Part shown: positions 27,101 through 54,559 of the stretch, piece by piece | Position numbering within the stretch: the stretch's first letter is position 1 | Layout: each line of letters begins with the position of its first letter | Source of the DNA: Leptodactylus fallax | Lineage: Eukaryota; Chordata; Amphibia; Anura; Leptodactylidae | NCBI GenBank assembly: GCA_947044405.1 | Contig: CAMRHE010001071.1 | Coordinates: 62,001-126,000, forward strand | Reading direction: 5' to 3' | DNA length: 64,000 bases | The notes under the pieces: model-generated | What the model was told of the DNA's origin: nothing | Database searches by the model: none | Seen by the model: the letters and a program-made list of their open reading frames with translations, nothing else | Translations under genes and position numbers: made by a program

Positions 27101-30100
27101 AAGTAACAGTGGATAGATCGTCCCCTGAGCCGGTGGGTAGTGATGCAGTGAGTGCAGTGTGAGGGTATAAGTAACAGTGGATAGATCGTCCCCTGAGCCG
27201 GTGGGTAGTGATGCAGTGAGTGCAGTGTGAGGGTATAAGTAACAGTGGATAGATCGTCCCCTGAGCCGGTGGGTAGTGATGCAGTGAGTGCAGTGTGAGG
27301 GTATGAGTAACAGTGGATGGATCGTCCCCTGAGCCAGTGGGTAGTGATGCAGTGAGTGCAGTGTGAGGGTATAAGTAACAGTGGATAGATCGTCCCCTGA
27401 GCCGGTGGGTAGTGATGCAGTGAGTGCAGTGTGAGGGTATGAGTAACAGTGGATGGATCGTCCCTGAGCCGGTGGGTAGTGATGTAGTGAGTGCAGTGTG
27501 AGGGTATAAGTAACAGTGGATGGATCGTCTCCTGGGCCGGTGGGTAGTGATGCAGTGAGTGCAGTGTGAGGGTATAAGTAACAGTGGATGGATCGTCTCC
27601 TGGGCCGGTGGGTAGTGATGCAGTGAGTGCAGTGTGAGGGTATAAGTAACAGTGGATAGATCGTCCCCTGAGCCGGTGGGTAGTGATGCAGTGAGTGCAG
27701 TGTGAGGGTATGAGTAACAGTGGATGGATCGTCCCCTGAGCCAGTGGGTAGTGATGCAGTGAGTGCAGTGTGAGGGTATAAGTAACAGTGGATAGATCGT
27801 CCCCTGAGCCGGTGGGTAGTGATGCAGTGAGTGCAGTGTGAGGGTATGAGTAACAGTGGATGGATCGTCCCCTGAGCCGGTGGGTAGTGATGTAGTGAGT
27901 GCAGTGTGAGGGTATAAGTAACAGTGGATAGATCGTCCCCTGAGCCGGTGGGTAGTGATGCAGTGAGTGCAGTGTGAGGGTATAAGTAACAGTGGATAGA
28001 TCGTCCCCTGAGCCGGTGGGTAGTGATGCAGTGAGGACAGCGTGAGGTTATGAGCCAATGAGGTTAGGGGTATGAGCTGAAGGGAACTACTCCTGGCAGT
28101 GACAGGACAGTACTGGAGGATGATCAGTTCCCACTTTACTGATATTTTGCAGGGACACTGAAAATCTACTAATAGGGAAAGAACCCGGAGACTTCCTGAT
28201 CCGGATCAGTCAGAACCGGGCCGGCTACATCCTGAGCTACAGGTAAGTACTTCACTGGATTATATATCCCTACATTGTATTCTACACAAATATACTACCA
28301 CACTGTATGTAAGGACACCCTGTATGTTACATGTTATATACCGCCACACTGTATGTAAGGACACCCTGTATGTTACATGTTATATACCGCCACACTATAT
28401 GTAAGGACACCCTGTATGTTACATGTTATATACTGCCACACTGTATATTGCCCAGTATATACTACCACCTTGTATGGTACACACTATGAAAGGACACATT
28501 ATATACCACCACATTGTAAACCCTGCACTATATACTATGCACAGTATATGGCTACACCACTGGATTATATACCACCACACAATATACTATACACTGTGTA
28601 TGGCTACACCACTGGATTATATACCATCACACGATATACTATACACTGTGTATGGCTACACCACTGGATTATATACCACCACACGATATACTATACACTG
28701 TGTATGGCTACACCACTGGATTATATACCACCACACGATATACTATATACTGTGTATGGCTACACCACTGGATTATATACCACCACACGATATACTATAC
28801 ACTGTGTATGGCTACACCACTGGATTATATACCACCACACGATATACTATATACTGTGTATGGCTACACCACTGGATTATATACCACCACACGATATACT
28901 ATACACTGTGTATGGCTACGCCACTGGTTATATACCATCACACGATATACTATACACTGTGTATGGCTACCGCCACTGGATTATATACCATCACACGATA
29001 TACTATACACTGTGTATGGCTACGCCACTGGATTATATACCATCACACGATATACTATACACTGTGTATGGCTACACCACTGGATTATATACCATCACAC
29101 GATATACTATACACTGTGTATGGCTACACCACTGGATTATATACCATCACACGATATACTATACACTGTGTATGGCTACGCCACTGGGATTATATATCTA
29201 CCACACACGATATACTATACACTGTGTATGGCTACACCACTGGATTATATACCATCACACGATATACTATACACTGTGTATGGCTACACCACTGGATTAT
29301 ATACCACCACACAATATACTATACACTGTGTATGGCTACACCACTGGATTATATACCATCACACGATATACTATACACTGTGTATGGCTACACCACTGGA
29401 TTATATACCACCATACGATATACTATACACTGTGTATGGCTACGCCACTGGATTATATACCATCACACGATATACTATACACTGTGTATGGCTACACCAC
29501 TGGATTATATACCATCACACGATATACTATGCACAGTATATGGCTACACCACTGGATTATATACTTCCACACTGTATACACTGCACTGTATACTATGCAC
29601 AGTATATGGCTACACCACTGGATTATATACCACCACACGATATACTATACACTGTGTATGGCTACACCACTGGATTATATACCATCACACGATATACTAT
29701 ACACTGTGTATGGCTACACCACTGGATTATATACCATCACACGATATACTATACACTGTGTATGGCTACACCACTGGATTATATACCACAACACGATATA
29801 CTATACACTGTGTATGGCTACATCACTGGATTATATACCACCATACGATATACTATACACTGTGTATGGCTACACCACTGGATTATATACTTCCACACTG
29901 TATACACTGCACTGTATACTATGCACAGTATATGGCTACACCACTGGATTATATACCATCACACGATATACTATATACTGTGTATGGCTACACCACTGGA
30001 TTATATGCTTCCACACTGTATACACTGCACTATATGCTATACATTGTGTAACGTTCCATCTTGCTCTTTGTTGCGTCACCATCTGTCCTGTCAGAGCCCT

Positions 30101-30777
30101 TGACCGTTGCCGCCATTACATGATCGATGTGCGCTCTAACGGTTGTTACGTCATTCTGGGTGAGGACCGCGCCCACACATCACTCTTGGCACTAGTGGAA
30201 TTCCACCAAATAACCGGGATCCAGCCATACGGGGAAATCCTGAGAGATCCATGTGGAAAGGTAACCATATCATACGGTGTGTCACTCCCATCATCCCTGA
30301 GCCCAGGAGGCAGCTGTGGTGATTTGTGCCCGGTCACCTCTTTGTATGATGCGGAGTGTAGTTTGGAGGGTTTTGTGGTGACGCCATCTTCCCATCTTCT
30401 GGTGTGTCTCCTCTGTCTGTAGATGGACACCCGGGATCTGGACTGTGAGGAACTGAAGTTTCTGAGGAGAACGTTGTCTTTGGAGGTTGAGAGCATCCAG
30501 TCTCCTGATCCCCCTACATGGTTGGTCTCCAGGTCGGAGGAATCGTCTCGACATTACCGCAAGTCAATCCGGAGAGCGATGCAGGAGATCCAGCTGGTGA
30601 GTTACTTGTACATAAGCCCAGTCTCTAGTGATGGCACCTGCTGACCTCAGACCCAATAAATTGGTGGTTCTCCATGATGGCACAACCACCCAGACCGGTT
30701 CCTGACTTTCCTTCTCTTCCCTTCAGGCTTCTGCTGATGGTTGTAAAGCAGAAAAGCGAAGAGAATCTGTGACGTAA
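15079..30777 (+). CDS. Unconventional myosin with C-terminal SH2 domain (3' part of gene, 17 exons)
   Basis: The spliced exons give 566 residues in one frame, ending in a normal stop; the N-terminal two thirds of the motor lies outside the recognisable sequence. Domains in order: end of the myosin motor (residues 1 to about 240; ARPWGILSILDE near the start, RCIKPN at 151-156, then LRYNGLMETLRIRR of the converter region), one IQ motif (about 261-275, IQKCYKG then RR), a charged helix rich in Glu/Arg/Lys (about 281-310), a Pro/Arg-rich linker, and an SH2 domain (about 399-492) with the phosphotyrosine-binding Arg424 in FLIRIS and His444 in CRHYM. By family, this should be an actin-based ATPase motor that binds calmodulin-type light chains and recruits tyrosine-phosphorylated partners. 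The motor resembles the class III/X/XV group, and the SH2 resembles the HSH2D type by eye. No MyTH4 or FERM domain is seen after the motor. All introns but one are GT-AG. Each larger intron carries its own minisatellite. Confidence 0.9.
15329..15442 (+). CDS. Myosin exon b (motor)
   Basis: 114 bp, phase 0-0, acceptor atttccag, donor gtaacg. It contains SFVEKL and ends FTIHHYAGK, the conserved F.I.HYAG strand of the motor core. Confidence 0.92.
15443..15624 (+). repeat. Short 36-bp tandem repeat in myosin intron
   Basis: Between about 15450 and 15580 roughly four copies of a unit with gctagctccacccccttaat follow the donor of exon b. They lead into the 34-bp array after a short single-copy stretch. 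Confidence 0.75.
15625..16870. repeat. 34-bp minisatellite made of splice-acceptor-like units
   Basis: About 36 copies of a 34-bp unit (gcgcactccatatatcctgt then tgctcctctgcagt). Because 34 is not a multiple of 3 and the unit has few stops, long ORFs appear in several frames on both strands; none looks coding. Each ctcctctgcag resembles a 3' splice site. The array runs directly into the polypyrimidine tract of the true acceptor of the next myosin exon. Confidence 0.97.
16876..16987 (+). CDS. Myosin exon c (motor)
   Basis: 112 bp, phase 0-1, acceptor cccctctcag, donor gtgggt. It encodes VQYTAVGFLEKNRDTIP, the conserved V.Y...GFLEKNRD segment that leads into loop 2. Confidence 0.93.
17094..17137 (+). 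CDS. Myosin exon d (loop 2 region)
   Basis: 44 bp, phase 1-0. Two nested acceptors compete here: after ttttctcag (exon from 17090) or after the next cag (from 17094). Only the second keeps the frame open into the following exon, so I chose 17094. It encodes ASQGRGTLMPSQREK. Confidence 0.75.
17138..17407. other. Short myosin intron
   Basis: Holds a few imperfect copies of ccccactactcccc (about 17180-17240). The ORFs here have no coding character. Confidence 0.6.
17408..17467 (+). CDS. Myosin exon e
   Basis: 60 bp, phase 0-0, acceptor tttttag, donor gtatga. It ends in KMSVGAQFR, the KxVGAQF motif just before the helix leading to RCIKPN. Confidence 0.85.
17488..20815. repeat. 54-bp minisatellite in myosin intron
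   Basis: About 61 copies of a 54-bp unit containing gaggagctgtggctatggag then gttctccttgatgtgtg. Since 54 is a multiple of 3, the reverse strand stays open for hundreds of codons (His/Ser-rich); this is a periodicity artefact. Two main subtypes alternate, with gtggtggtgagg or tacattggtgagg. The array begins about 20 bp after the donor of exon e. Confidence 0.97.
20890..21009 (+). CDS. Myosin exon f (RCIKPN)
   Basis: 120 bp, phase 0-0. It encodes RSLGVLMEKLYAASPRF followed by IRCIKPN, the invariant actin-binding/SH1-helix region motif of myosin motors. Confidence 0.96.
21098..21183 (+). CDS. Myosin exon g (converter region)
   Basis: 86 bp, phase 0-2, acceptor cctccag, donor gtaagt. It encodes LRYNGLMETLRIRRDGF, matching the conserved L.Y.G..ET.RIR..G motif. 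Confidence 0.94.
21210..22097 (+). mobile_element. Truncated Tc1-type transposon with broken transposase
   Basis: The left end cagttgtgctaaaaagttta follows a TA (21208-21209) and opens a Tc1-like terminal region. Transposase remnants run from about 21620 (MGKAKELS) to about 22090. The last recognisable part is WSDETKIKLFG and the KRYLWRG segment, so the copy stops soon after the first catalytic Asp. Frameshifts and stops break the reading frame. The second half of the transposase and the right inverted repeat are absent; a 33-bp tandem repeat begins where they should be. It sits inside a myosin intron in the gene's orientation. Confidence 0.85.
22100..22370. repeat. 33-bp minisatellite
   Basis: About eight copies of a 33-bp unit with cctatggggtatatcgagag and actgg. 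It starts at the truncation point of the Tc1 fragment and ends at a poly-A tract (22377-22400). Confidence 0.9.
22377..22400 (+). repeat. Poly-A tract
   Basis: An uninterrupted run of more than 20 A followed by ggggg. It could be the tail of a retroposed copy, but no SINE or LINE body is recognisable before it. Confidence 0.8.
22440..22990. repeat. 48-bp minisatellite
   Basis: About eleven copies of a 48-bp unit (tatggtctcttggtgtgagc then ccaccacatggggccgt). ORFs are open in several frames on both strands because of the repeat. Confidence 0.95.
22991..23572. other. Single-copy intron sequence
   Basis: No exon, repeat or element recognised apart from two loosely similar stretches with gtgatctacactgg and gtgatctatgctgg. 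It precedes the acceptor of myosin exon h. Confidence 0.6.
23573..23620 (+). CDS. Myosin exon h
   Basis: 48 bp, phase 2-2, acceptor tctgcag, donor gtgagt. It encodes FGILLLTPDVPVTRDR, the converter-lever region after the F..F motif. Confidence 0.88.
23743..23790 (+). CDS. Myosin exon i
   Basis: 48 bp, phase 2-2, acceptor ctcccccag, donor gtaggt. It encodes CIQILQRAQLSGWQCG, matching the ..IL....L.GW..G motif before the lever arm. Confidence 0.9.
23866..23957 (+). CDS. Myosin exon j (lever arm, start of IQ)
   Basis: 92 bp, phase 2-1, acceptor cccaacag, donor gtaagt. It encodes TSRLLFKYWHQDEM, at the position of the usual G.TK.F.K segment, and ends AAVAIQK, the start of an IQ motif. Confidence 0.92.
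23958..24195. other. Single-copy intron sequence before 36-bp array
   Basis: No recognisable element. It grades into the 36-bp array through imperfect copies carrying cgggtcatc and ggatcattg. Confidence 0.5.
24196..24576. repeat. 36-bp minisatellite
   Basis: About ten copies of a 36-bp unit (gtggtcgttatcatctctct then atagtccccggtcatt). 36 is divisible by 3, which explains the open frames on both strands. Confidence 0.95.
24700..25300. repeat. 27-bp minisatellite with 7-bp length variants
   Basis: About 22 copies of a unit with cagtccgggctcgctgtcgg followed by one or two copies of cagtctg. The extra 7 bp shifts frame between copies, so open frames occur in several registers. Confidence 0.95.
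25425..25559 (+). CDS. Myosin exon k (IQ motif and charged helix)
   Basis: 135 bp, phase 1-1, acceptor tatttcag, donor gtatgg after CTCAGA. It completes the IQ motif (CYKGLLCRRTF) and continues into RKQKQKELEAERERTRRQ and a run of Glu then Ala: a short single alpha helix or coiled coil. Confidence 0.9.
25643..25758 (+). CDS. Myosin exon l (Pro/Arg linker), GC donor
   Basis: 116 bp, phase 1-0, acceptor atttcag. It encodes VASRPVPLPRRRTPPIK and ends in PRPRSRLLQ. No GT donor fits the frame. CAG followed by gcatgt fits a GC-AG intron and joins in phase to the next exon. Confidence 0.75.
25870..26048 (+). CDS. Myosin exon m (linker and start of SH2)
   Basis: 179 bp, phase 0-2, acceptor ggttgcag, donor gtaact. 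It encodes a linker (LSPFDNPTFRPPLP) and the first SH2 strand, PPWLHGMISRR; W(L/F)HG.I.R is the canonical SH2 start. Confidence 0.93.
26100..28045. repeat. 68-bp minisatellite in the first SH2 intron
   Basis: About 28 copies of a 68-bp unit (gcagtgagtgcagtgtgagg, tatgagtaacagtggatgga, tcgtcccctgagccggtggg). Variant copies recur every six units (408 bp; for example the cctcttagctgg variant near 26231 and 26639). A reverse-strand ORF of 630 codons is a repeat artefact. Confidence 0.97.
28153..28242 (+). CDS. Myosin exon n (SH2 core, FLIRIS)
   Basis: 90 bp, phase 2-2, acceptor ttttgcag, donor gtaagt. It encodes DTENLLIGKEPGDFLIRIS and GYILSYR. The Arg in FLIRIS is the phosphotyrosine-binding residue of SH2 domains. 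Confidence 0.96.
28265..30045. repeat. 52-bp minisatellite in the second SH2 intron
   Basis: About 29 good copies of a 52-bp unit (atactatacactgtgtatgg, ctacaccactggattatata, ccaccacacgat) from about 28540, preceded by degenerate copies from 28265. Tyr/Ile/His-rich ORFs of more than 480 codons are open in all three + frames and run into the next exon; they are not genes. Confidence 0.97.
30095..30260 (+). CDS. Myosin exon o (rest of SH2)
   Basis: 166 bp, phase 2-0, acceptor cctgtcag, donor gtaacc. It encodes CRHYMIDV, VILGEDRAHTSLLALVEFHQ and EILRDPCGK. This matches the SH2 pattern of a beta-D His followed by the second helix, and the TSL.ALV.FHQ stretch resembles HSH2D-type SH2 domains. Confidence 0.95.
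30423..30596 (+). CDS. Myosin exon p (C-terminal tail)
   Basis: 174 bp, phase 0-0, acceptor tctgtag, donor gtgagt. It encodes a charged tail (MDTRDLDCEELKFLRR ... SIRRAMQEIQL) with no recognised domain. Confidence 0.88.
30727..30777 (+). CDS. Myosin last exon
   Basis: Acceptor cccttcag, then 16 residues ending KRRESVT and a TAA stop. The basic end RRESVT resembles a class I PDZ-binding motif (S/T-X-hydrophobic) only loosely, since the last residue is Thr. Confidence 0.85.
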   Translation, partial: ASADGCKAEKRRESVT

Positions 30778-31037
30778 CGATTGGAGCTTGCCAGCGAGCC
30801 GAGGCACTATGGAGCCTGAGGTTGTGGAGGTGACCAGCTCTGGAGGAGCAATGTCCTGCCTACGTGTCAGACATCTCCCCTCACCCATCTATGATGTGTT
30901 CCCATTGTGAGGAGGAGCCTCTCATGGTTGGACTGTGCGGCCTCTCTAGGTGGCACTCCTTATTTTTGGATCCTGTGATCAAGTCTTTCTCCGTTGTTTA
31001 AATTTTTACCTAAAACTGATGATAGTGGAAATGGCAA

Positions 31038-31043
31038 AATAAA
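31038..31043 (+). terminator. Poly(A) signal of the myosin gene
   Basis: AATAAA lies about 260 bp after the myosin stop, a normal 3' UTR length. Confidence 0.75.
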
Positions 31044-31794
31044 GAAATGTAATTTCAGACGGGACAATCAGTGGAGGTGGGGGGTGGGCTTCTGCCTTTC
31101 TGCCCTTCTTCTGACTAATTGGGATGACTCTCCTGCTCGTGCAGCAATCGGAGGAGGTTGGGGGGGCCTTCTGCCCTGCAAGTGGAGCAATCAAGTGCAA
31201 GGGGAAGGGCAGATCACCTGGTCCTGGAGCCAATCAGGTTGGGGAAGGGTGGCTTCCCTGCTCCTAGATCGATCGGGCAGCGGAGGTGCTGGGGTATCTG
31301 CGTCTCTGCTCTGGTGCTGTTGAACAGGGGGTAGCTTCTCTACTCCTGGAGGAATTATTTGGAGTAGAACTTGAGAATGTCATCTTGTATAGACTTGACC
31401 TACTGATCTTCTGTACTAAGTTGATCAGTCGTCACTTTTTCACTGGTGGTTTGCACTAGATCAGCAGTGCATTGGGCATATGGGGAGGGTGCAGAGACAG
31501 AGCTGTTGGGGGTGGGGGGATAGTGGTGCTACAGAAGACATCAGAGATTGTGGGAGCAGAGGAGTCTCCCCCTCTTTATAGCTGTAAAAGATTGACAGAT
31601 CTGGTGTTTATGGGTTAATCTGGGAGATGATTGTCCACTATTGAATGTGTCTCGGAGACTTCACTGATATCAGAGAAATCTATTAACTTACAAAAATCAA
31701 TTTATCAAGAGTGTGAACAGTGTCCTGACAGTTGAGATATCCCAGCGACTCCAGCACACAGCAGGGTCAGGAAGGGGTCTGGTCCATGTGAAGT
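31044..31794. other. Intergenic region downstream of the myosin
   Basis: GC-rich, loosely repetitive sequence to about 31330 (recurring gatcgg, gcaatc and ggggaag words), then single-copy DNA. No exon recognised. Confidence 0.5.
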
Positions 31795-33345
31795 TCTGCA
31801 GGCCCCTGATCTCTGCACCTTGTTCTGCAGATGTTGGGACATCCACAGGCCCCTGATCAATGCGCCTTGTTCTGCAGATGTTGGGACCTCCACAGGCCAC
31901 TGATCTCTGCGCCTTGTTCTGCAGATGTTGGGACATCCAAAGGCCCCTGATCAATGCGCCTTGTTCTGCAGATGTTGGGACATCCACAGGCCACTGATCT
32001 CTGCACCATGTTCTGCAGATGTTGGGACATCCACAGGCCACTAATCTCTGCGCCATGTTCTTGCAGATGTTGGGACATCCACAGGCCACTGATCTCTGCG
32101 CCTTGTTCTGCAGATGTTGGGACATCCAAAGGCCCCTGATCAATGCGCCTTGTTCTGCAGATGTTGGGACATCCACAGGCCACTGATCTCTGCACCATGT
32201 TCTGCAGATGTTGGGACATCCACAGGCCACTAATCTCTGCGCCATGTTCTGCAGATGTTGGGACATCCACAGGCCACTGATCTCTGCGCCTTGTTCTGCA
32301 GATGTTGGGACATCCACAGGCTCCTGATCTCTGCGCCTTGTTCTGCAGATGTTGGGACCTCCACAGGCCACTGATCTCTGCGCCATGTTCTGCAGATGTT
32401 GGGACCTCCACAGGCCACTGATCTCTGCGCCTTGTTCTGCAGATGTTGGGACATCCACAGGCCACTGATCTCTGCGCCTTGTTCTGCAGATGTTGGGACA
32501 TCCACAGGCTCCTGATCTCTGCGCCTTGTTCTGCAGATGTTGGGACATCCACAGGCTCCTGATCTCTGTGCCATGTTCTGCAGATGTTGGGACATCCACA
32601 GGCCACTAATCTCTGCGCCATGTTCTGCAGATGTTGGGACATCCACAGGCCACTAATCTCTGCGCCATGTTCTGCAGATGTTGGGACATCCACAGGCCAC
32701 TGATCTCTGCGCCTTGTTCTGCAGATGTTGGGACATCCACAGGCTCCTGATCTCTGCGCCTTGTTCTGCAGATGTTGGGACATCCACAGGCCCCTGATCA
32801 ATGCGCCTTGTTCTGCAGATGTTGGGACATCCACAGGCCACTAATCTCTGCGCCATGTTCTGCAGATGTTGGGACATCCACAGGCCACTGATCTCTGCGC
32901 CTTGTTCTGCAGATGTTGGGACATCCACAGGCTCCTGATCTCTGCGCCATGTTCTGCAGATGTTGGGACATCCACAGACCACTGATCTCTGCGCCATGTT
33001 CTGCAGATGTTGGGACATCCACAGGCCACTGATCTCTGCGCCTTGTTCTGCAGATGTTGGGACATCCACAGGCTCCTGATCTCTGCGCCATGTTCTGCAG
33101 ATGTTGGGACATCCACAGGCCACTGATCTCTGCGCCTTGTTCTGCAGATGTTGGGACATCCACAGGCTCCTGATCTCTGCGCCATGTTCTGCAGATGTTG
33201 GGACATCCACAGGCCACTGATCTCTGCGCCTTGTTCTGCAGATGTTGGGACATCCACAGGCTCCTGATCTCTGCGCCTTGTTCTGCAGATGTTGGGACAT
33301 CCACAGGCCACTGATCTCTGCGCCATGTTCTGCAGATGTGGGACC
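31795..33345. repeat. 47-bp minisatellite, seeded by an acceptor-like sequence
   Basis: About 33 copies of a 47-bp unit (ctgatctctgcgccttgttc, tgcagatgttgggacatcca, caggcca). Each unit contains a tract ending in ttctgcag. The last unit merges into the exon-like ORF at 33336. Long ORFs on the reverse strand are repeat artefacts. Confidence 0.97.
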
Positions 33346-33581
33346 TGCACAGGGCCATGAATTCTGCATTGCGACTGTTTGTGAAAACCTGCAGTGACTT
33401 GGAGCAACACAGCCAAAGTCTGCAGAAGAATAATGGAAAGTTCTCCATGATCCAGAACAAAATGTATGAGAAGCTAAGAGGATTAATGCAGGTTTATAGG
33501 CAAACCACAGTGAATACTGATTTAAGCTGGCTGCCCTCCACGACTCATGTCAGGTCCTTCTACTTGTGCTGGGTACTTTAG
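33336..33581 (+). CDS. Exon-like ORF after the 47-bp array, function unknown
   Basis: An acceptor-like gttctgcag is followed by an open frame starting MWDLHRAMNSALRLFVKTC and continuing about 30 residues as a helical, Gln/Lys-rich segment to KLRGLMQ; the following 29 residues look non-coding. A weak donor (gtttat) follows LMQ. AATAAA lies at 33871. The frame at its start would be compatible with splicing from myosin exon p (phase 0), giving an alternative C-terminus. It could equally be a stray exon of another gene or a chance ORF. I do not recognise the family. Confidence 0.35.
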   Translation: MWDLHRAMNSALRLFVKTCSDLEQHSQSLQKNNGKFSMIQNKMYEKLRGLMQVYRQTTVNTDLSWLPSTTHVRSFYLCWVL

Positions 33582-34099
33582 GGAACTAGTTGCCCTGACC
33601 AATTCTGTTCCTCCAGTATTTATTACCACCCACACTGTTGGTGTGTTAGAAACTGCCCCTCATTCAGGATCGGTTGATGGTTTTAGGGCAGCCCGGGGGC
33701 CGATGCAGGGATCGGTTGATGGTTTTGGGGCAGCTCGGGGCCGGGGCTGGGATTGGTTGTTGAGCATGTCCTAGATCAGGATCCTTTGTTCTGGACTGTT
33801 GCTGTTATTTCTTGTGTGTTTCGATTATTGTAAGGTGATGATGAAGACCTTGAGATAACTGCAATGTGTGAATAAACACTGACTATAGCTGGAGCTCCCT
33901 GTTCTGCTCCCACTTCTCTAAAACTTTGTCCACCAGTAGAGTCATGGTCATAACTGTGTGGTGTGAACTGGAGTGGTTGACCAGGATAGTTTCTATACAG
34001 GAGGGTCTGGGGATGGGGACATTATTGGGTCTCTACAGCCCTCTACTTTGGCCTGGACAATTTTGGTAAATCTCTGATCGCTTTGATGGTTGACGTCCT
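33582..34099. other. Intergenic sequence with a possible poly(A) signal
   Basis: Contains a short direct duplication (gatcggttgatggtttt near 33668 and 33710) and AATAAA at 33871-33876, which could end a transcript from the exon-like ORF. Nothing else recognised. Confidence 0.45.
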
Positions 34100-35375
34100 A
34101 TCATTAAGCCATTATGCTGGGGGTTATCCTCCCATACACTGACCATCTATGGTTGGGTGGGGGGTTATCCTCCCGTACACTGACTATCTATGGTTGGGTG
34201 GGGGGTTATCCTCCCGTACACTGACTATCTATGGTTGGGTGGGGGGTTATCCTCCCGTACACTGACTATCTATGGTTGGGTGGGGGGTTATCCTCCCGTA
34301 CACTGACTATCTATGGTTAGGTGGGGGTTATCCTCCCGTACACTGACTATCTATGATTGGGTGGGGGGGTTATGCTCCTGTACACTGACTATCTATGGTT
34401 AGGTGGGGGTTATCCTCCCGTACACTGACCATCTATGTTTGGGTGGAGGTTATCCCCCTGTACACTGACCATCTATGGTTGGGTGGGGGTTATCCTCCCG
34501 TACACTGACCATCTATGTTTGGGTGGGGGGTTATCCTCCCGTACACTGACTATCTATGGTTGGGGGGGGTTTATCCTCCCGTACACTGACCATCTATGTT
34601 TGGGTGGGGGGTTATCCTCCCGTACACTGACTATCTATGGTTGGGTGGGGGATTATCCTCCCGTACACTGACCATCTATGATTGGGTGGGGGGGTTAACC
34701 TCACGTACACTGACCAGCTATGGTTGGGTGGGGGGTTATCCTCCCGTACACTGACCATCAATGGTTGGGTGGGGGGTTATCCTCCCGTACACTGACCATC
34801 TATGGTTGGGTGGGGGTTAACCTCCCACACACTGACCATCTATGGTTGGGTGGGGGTTAACCTCCCATACACTGACCATCTATGGTTGGGTGGGGGGTTA
34901 TCCTCCCGTACACTGACCATCAATGGTTGGGTGGGGTTACCTTCCCGTCCACTGACTAGCTATGGTTGGGTGGGGGGTTATCCTCCCATCCACTGACCAT
35001 CTATGGTTGGGTGGGGGGTTATCCTCCCGTACACTGACTATCTATGGTTGGGTGGGGGGTTATCCTCCCGTACACTGACCATCTATGGTTGGGAGGGGGA
35101 TTATCCTCCCGTACACTGACCATCTATGGTTGGGTGGGGGGTTATCCTCCCATCCACTGACCATCTATGGTTGGGTGGGGGGTTATCCTCCCGTACACTG
35201 ACTATCTATGGTTGGGTGGGGGGTTATCCTCCCGTACACTGACTATCTATGGTTGGGTGGGGGGTTATCCTCCCGTACACTGACTATCTATGGTTGGGTG
35301 GGGGATTATCCTCCCGTACACTGACCAGCTATGGTTGGGTGGGGGTTATCCTCCCGTATACTGACCCCTACAGAG
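34100..35375. repeat. 41-bp minisatellite between the two genes
   Basis: About 31 copies of a 41-bp unit (tatggttgggtggggggtta, tcctcccgtacactgaccat). G runs of 4 to 7 on one strand vary between copies. It lies downstream of the 3' ends of both genes. Confidence 0.96.
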
Positions 35376-35482
35376 CCCTATATGATTTGTGTACTCTTCT
35401 CGGGTGGTATGTGGGTGGGTTATGCTCCTGGGCCCTCAGTGTTTATAGTGCAGACAGCTCACACCTCCTCCTCAGTTTTCAC

Positions 35483-35488
35483 TTTATT
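35483..35488 (-). terminator. Poly(A) signal of the Kunitz-domain gene
   Basis: AATAAA on the minus strand (tttatt on plus), about 47 bp after the stop codon. Confidence 0.75.
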
Positions 35489-35534
35489 TGTAGACATTTC
35501 TGGTATAAAATATTGAAGACTTGATTCTCGGTGT

Positions 35535-54179
<18,645 letters not shown>

Positions 54180-54500
54180 TGTCTTCAGAGGAAGGGTCTG
54201 TCACCAGGGATGGCAGTGGGGCCTACAATGTTACAAACACAGCTCACTAGACGTTTACAGGGAGGAAGACTCCGTCCTGCTGTTGTCTGGGTGTAGAATG
54301 ATCTTTGGATCTTGTGTGTCCTTCCTGATAACGCGGGAAAAGCCAATAGAGGAAGAAGATTTATGGGGCCAATATTACACACAAGATAACATGGACCTGA
54401 AGTGATCTCTGATAACAGCAGCCCAGAGGAGACTATGTCACCTGCCCAGAGCCAAGATATGTTCGCCTACGTCCTTGATGCCACAAGTTTCCGACCACTT
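54180..54500 (-). promoter_or_regulatory. Presumed 5' UTR and promoter region of the Kunitz gene
   Basis: Upstream of the start codon on the minus strand. It contains ctattggct (a CCAAT-type word, near 54335) and ccataaatc (weak TATA-like, near 54360). A possible 5' UTR intron acceptor (cattgtag) lies near 54225. Placed by position; no transcription start is evident. Confidence 0.3.
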
Positions 54501-54559
54501 TAGCTACAATCATTAAGTCTTGGTTCTTCTCACTTCCTGATGCTTTCTCAACATTCCTT

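Noticed and set aside
26166..28058. Minus-strand ORF of 630 codons.
   Set aside because: Exactly coincides with the 68-bp array between two SH2 exons; frame openness comes from lack of stops in the unit.
28377..30422. Plus-strand ORF of 681 codons that overlaps an SH2 exon.
   Set aside because: The first 560 codons are the 52-bp repeat; the ORF joins the SH2 exon only by chance read-through of its acceptor. The exon has clean splice sites and phase 2 continuity with exon n.
33871..33876. AATAAA as proof of a third gene.
   Set aside because: A single hexamer is expected by chance every few kilobases; without a confirmed exon upstream it is only suggestive.
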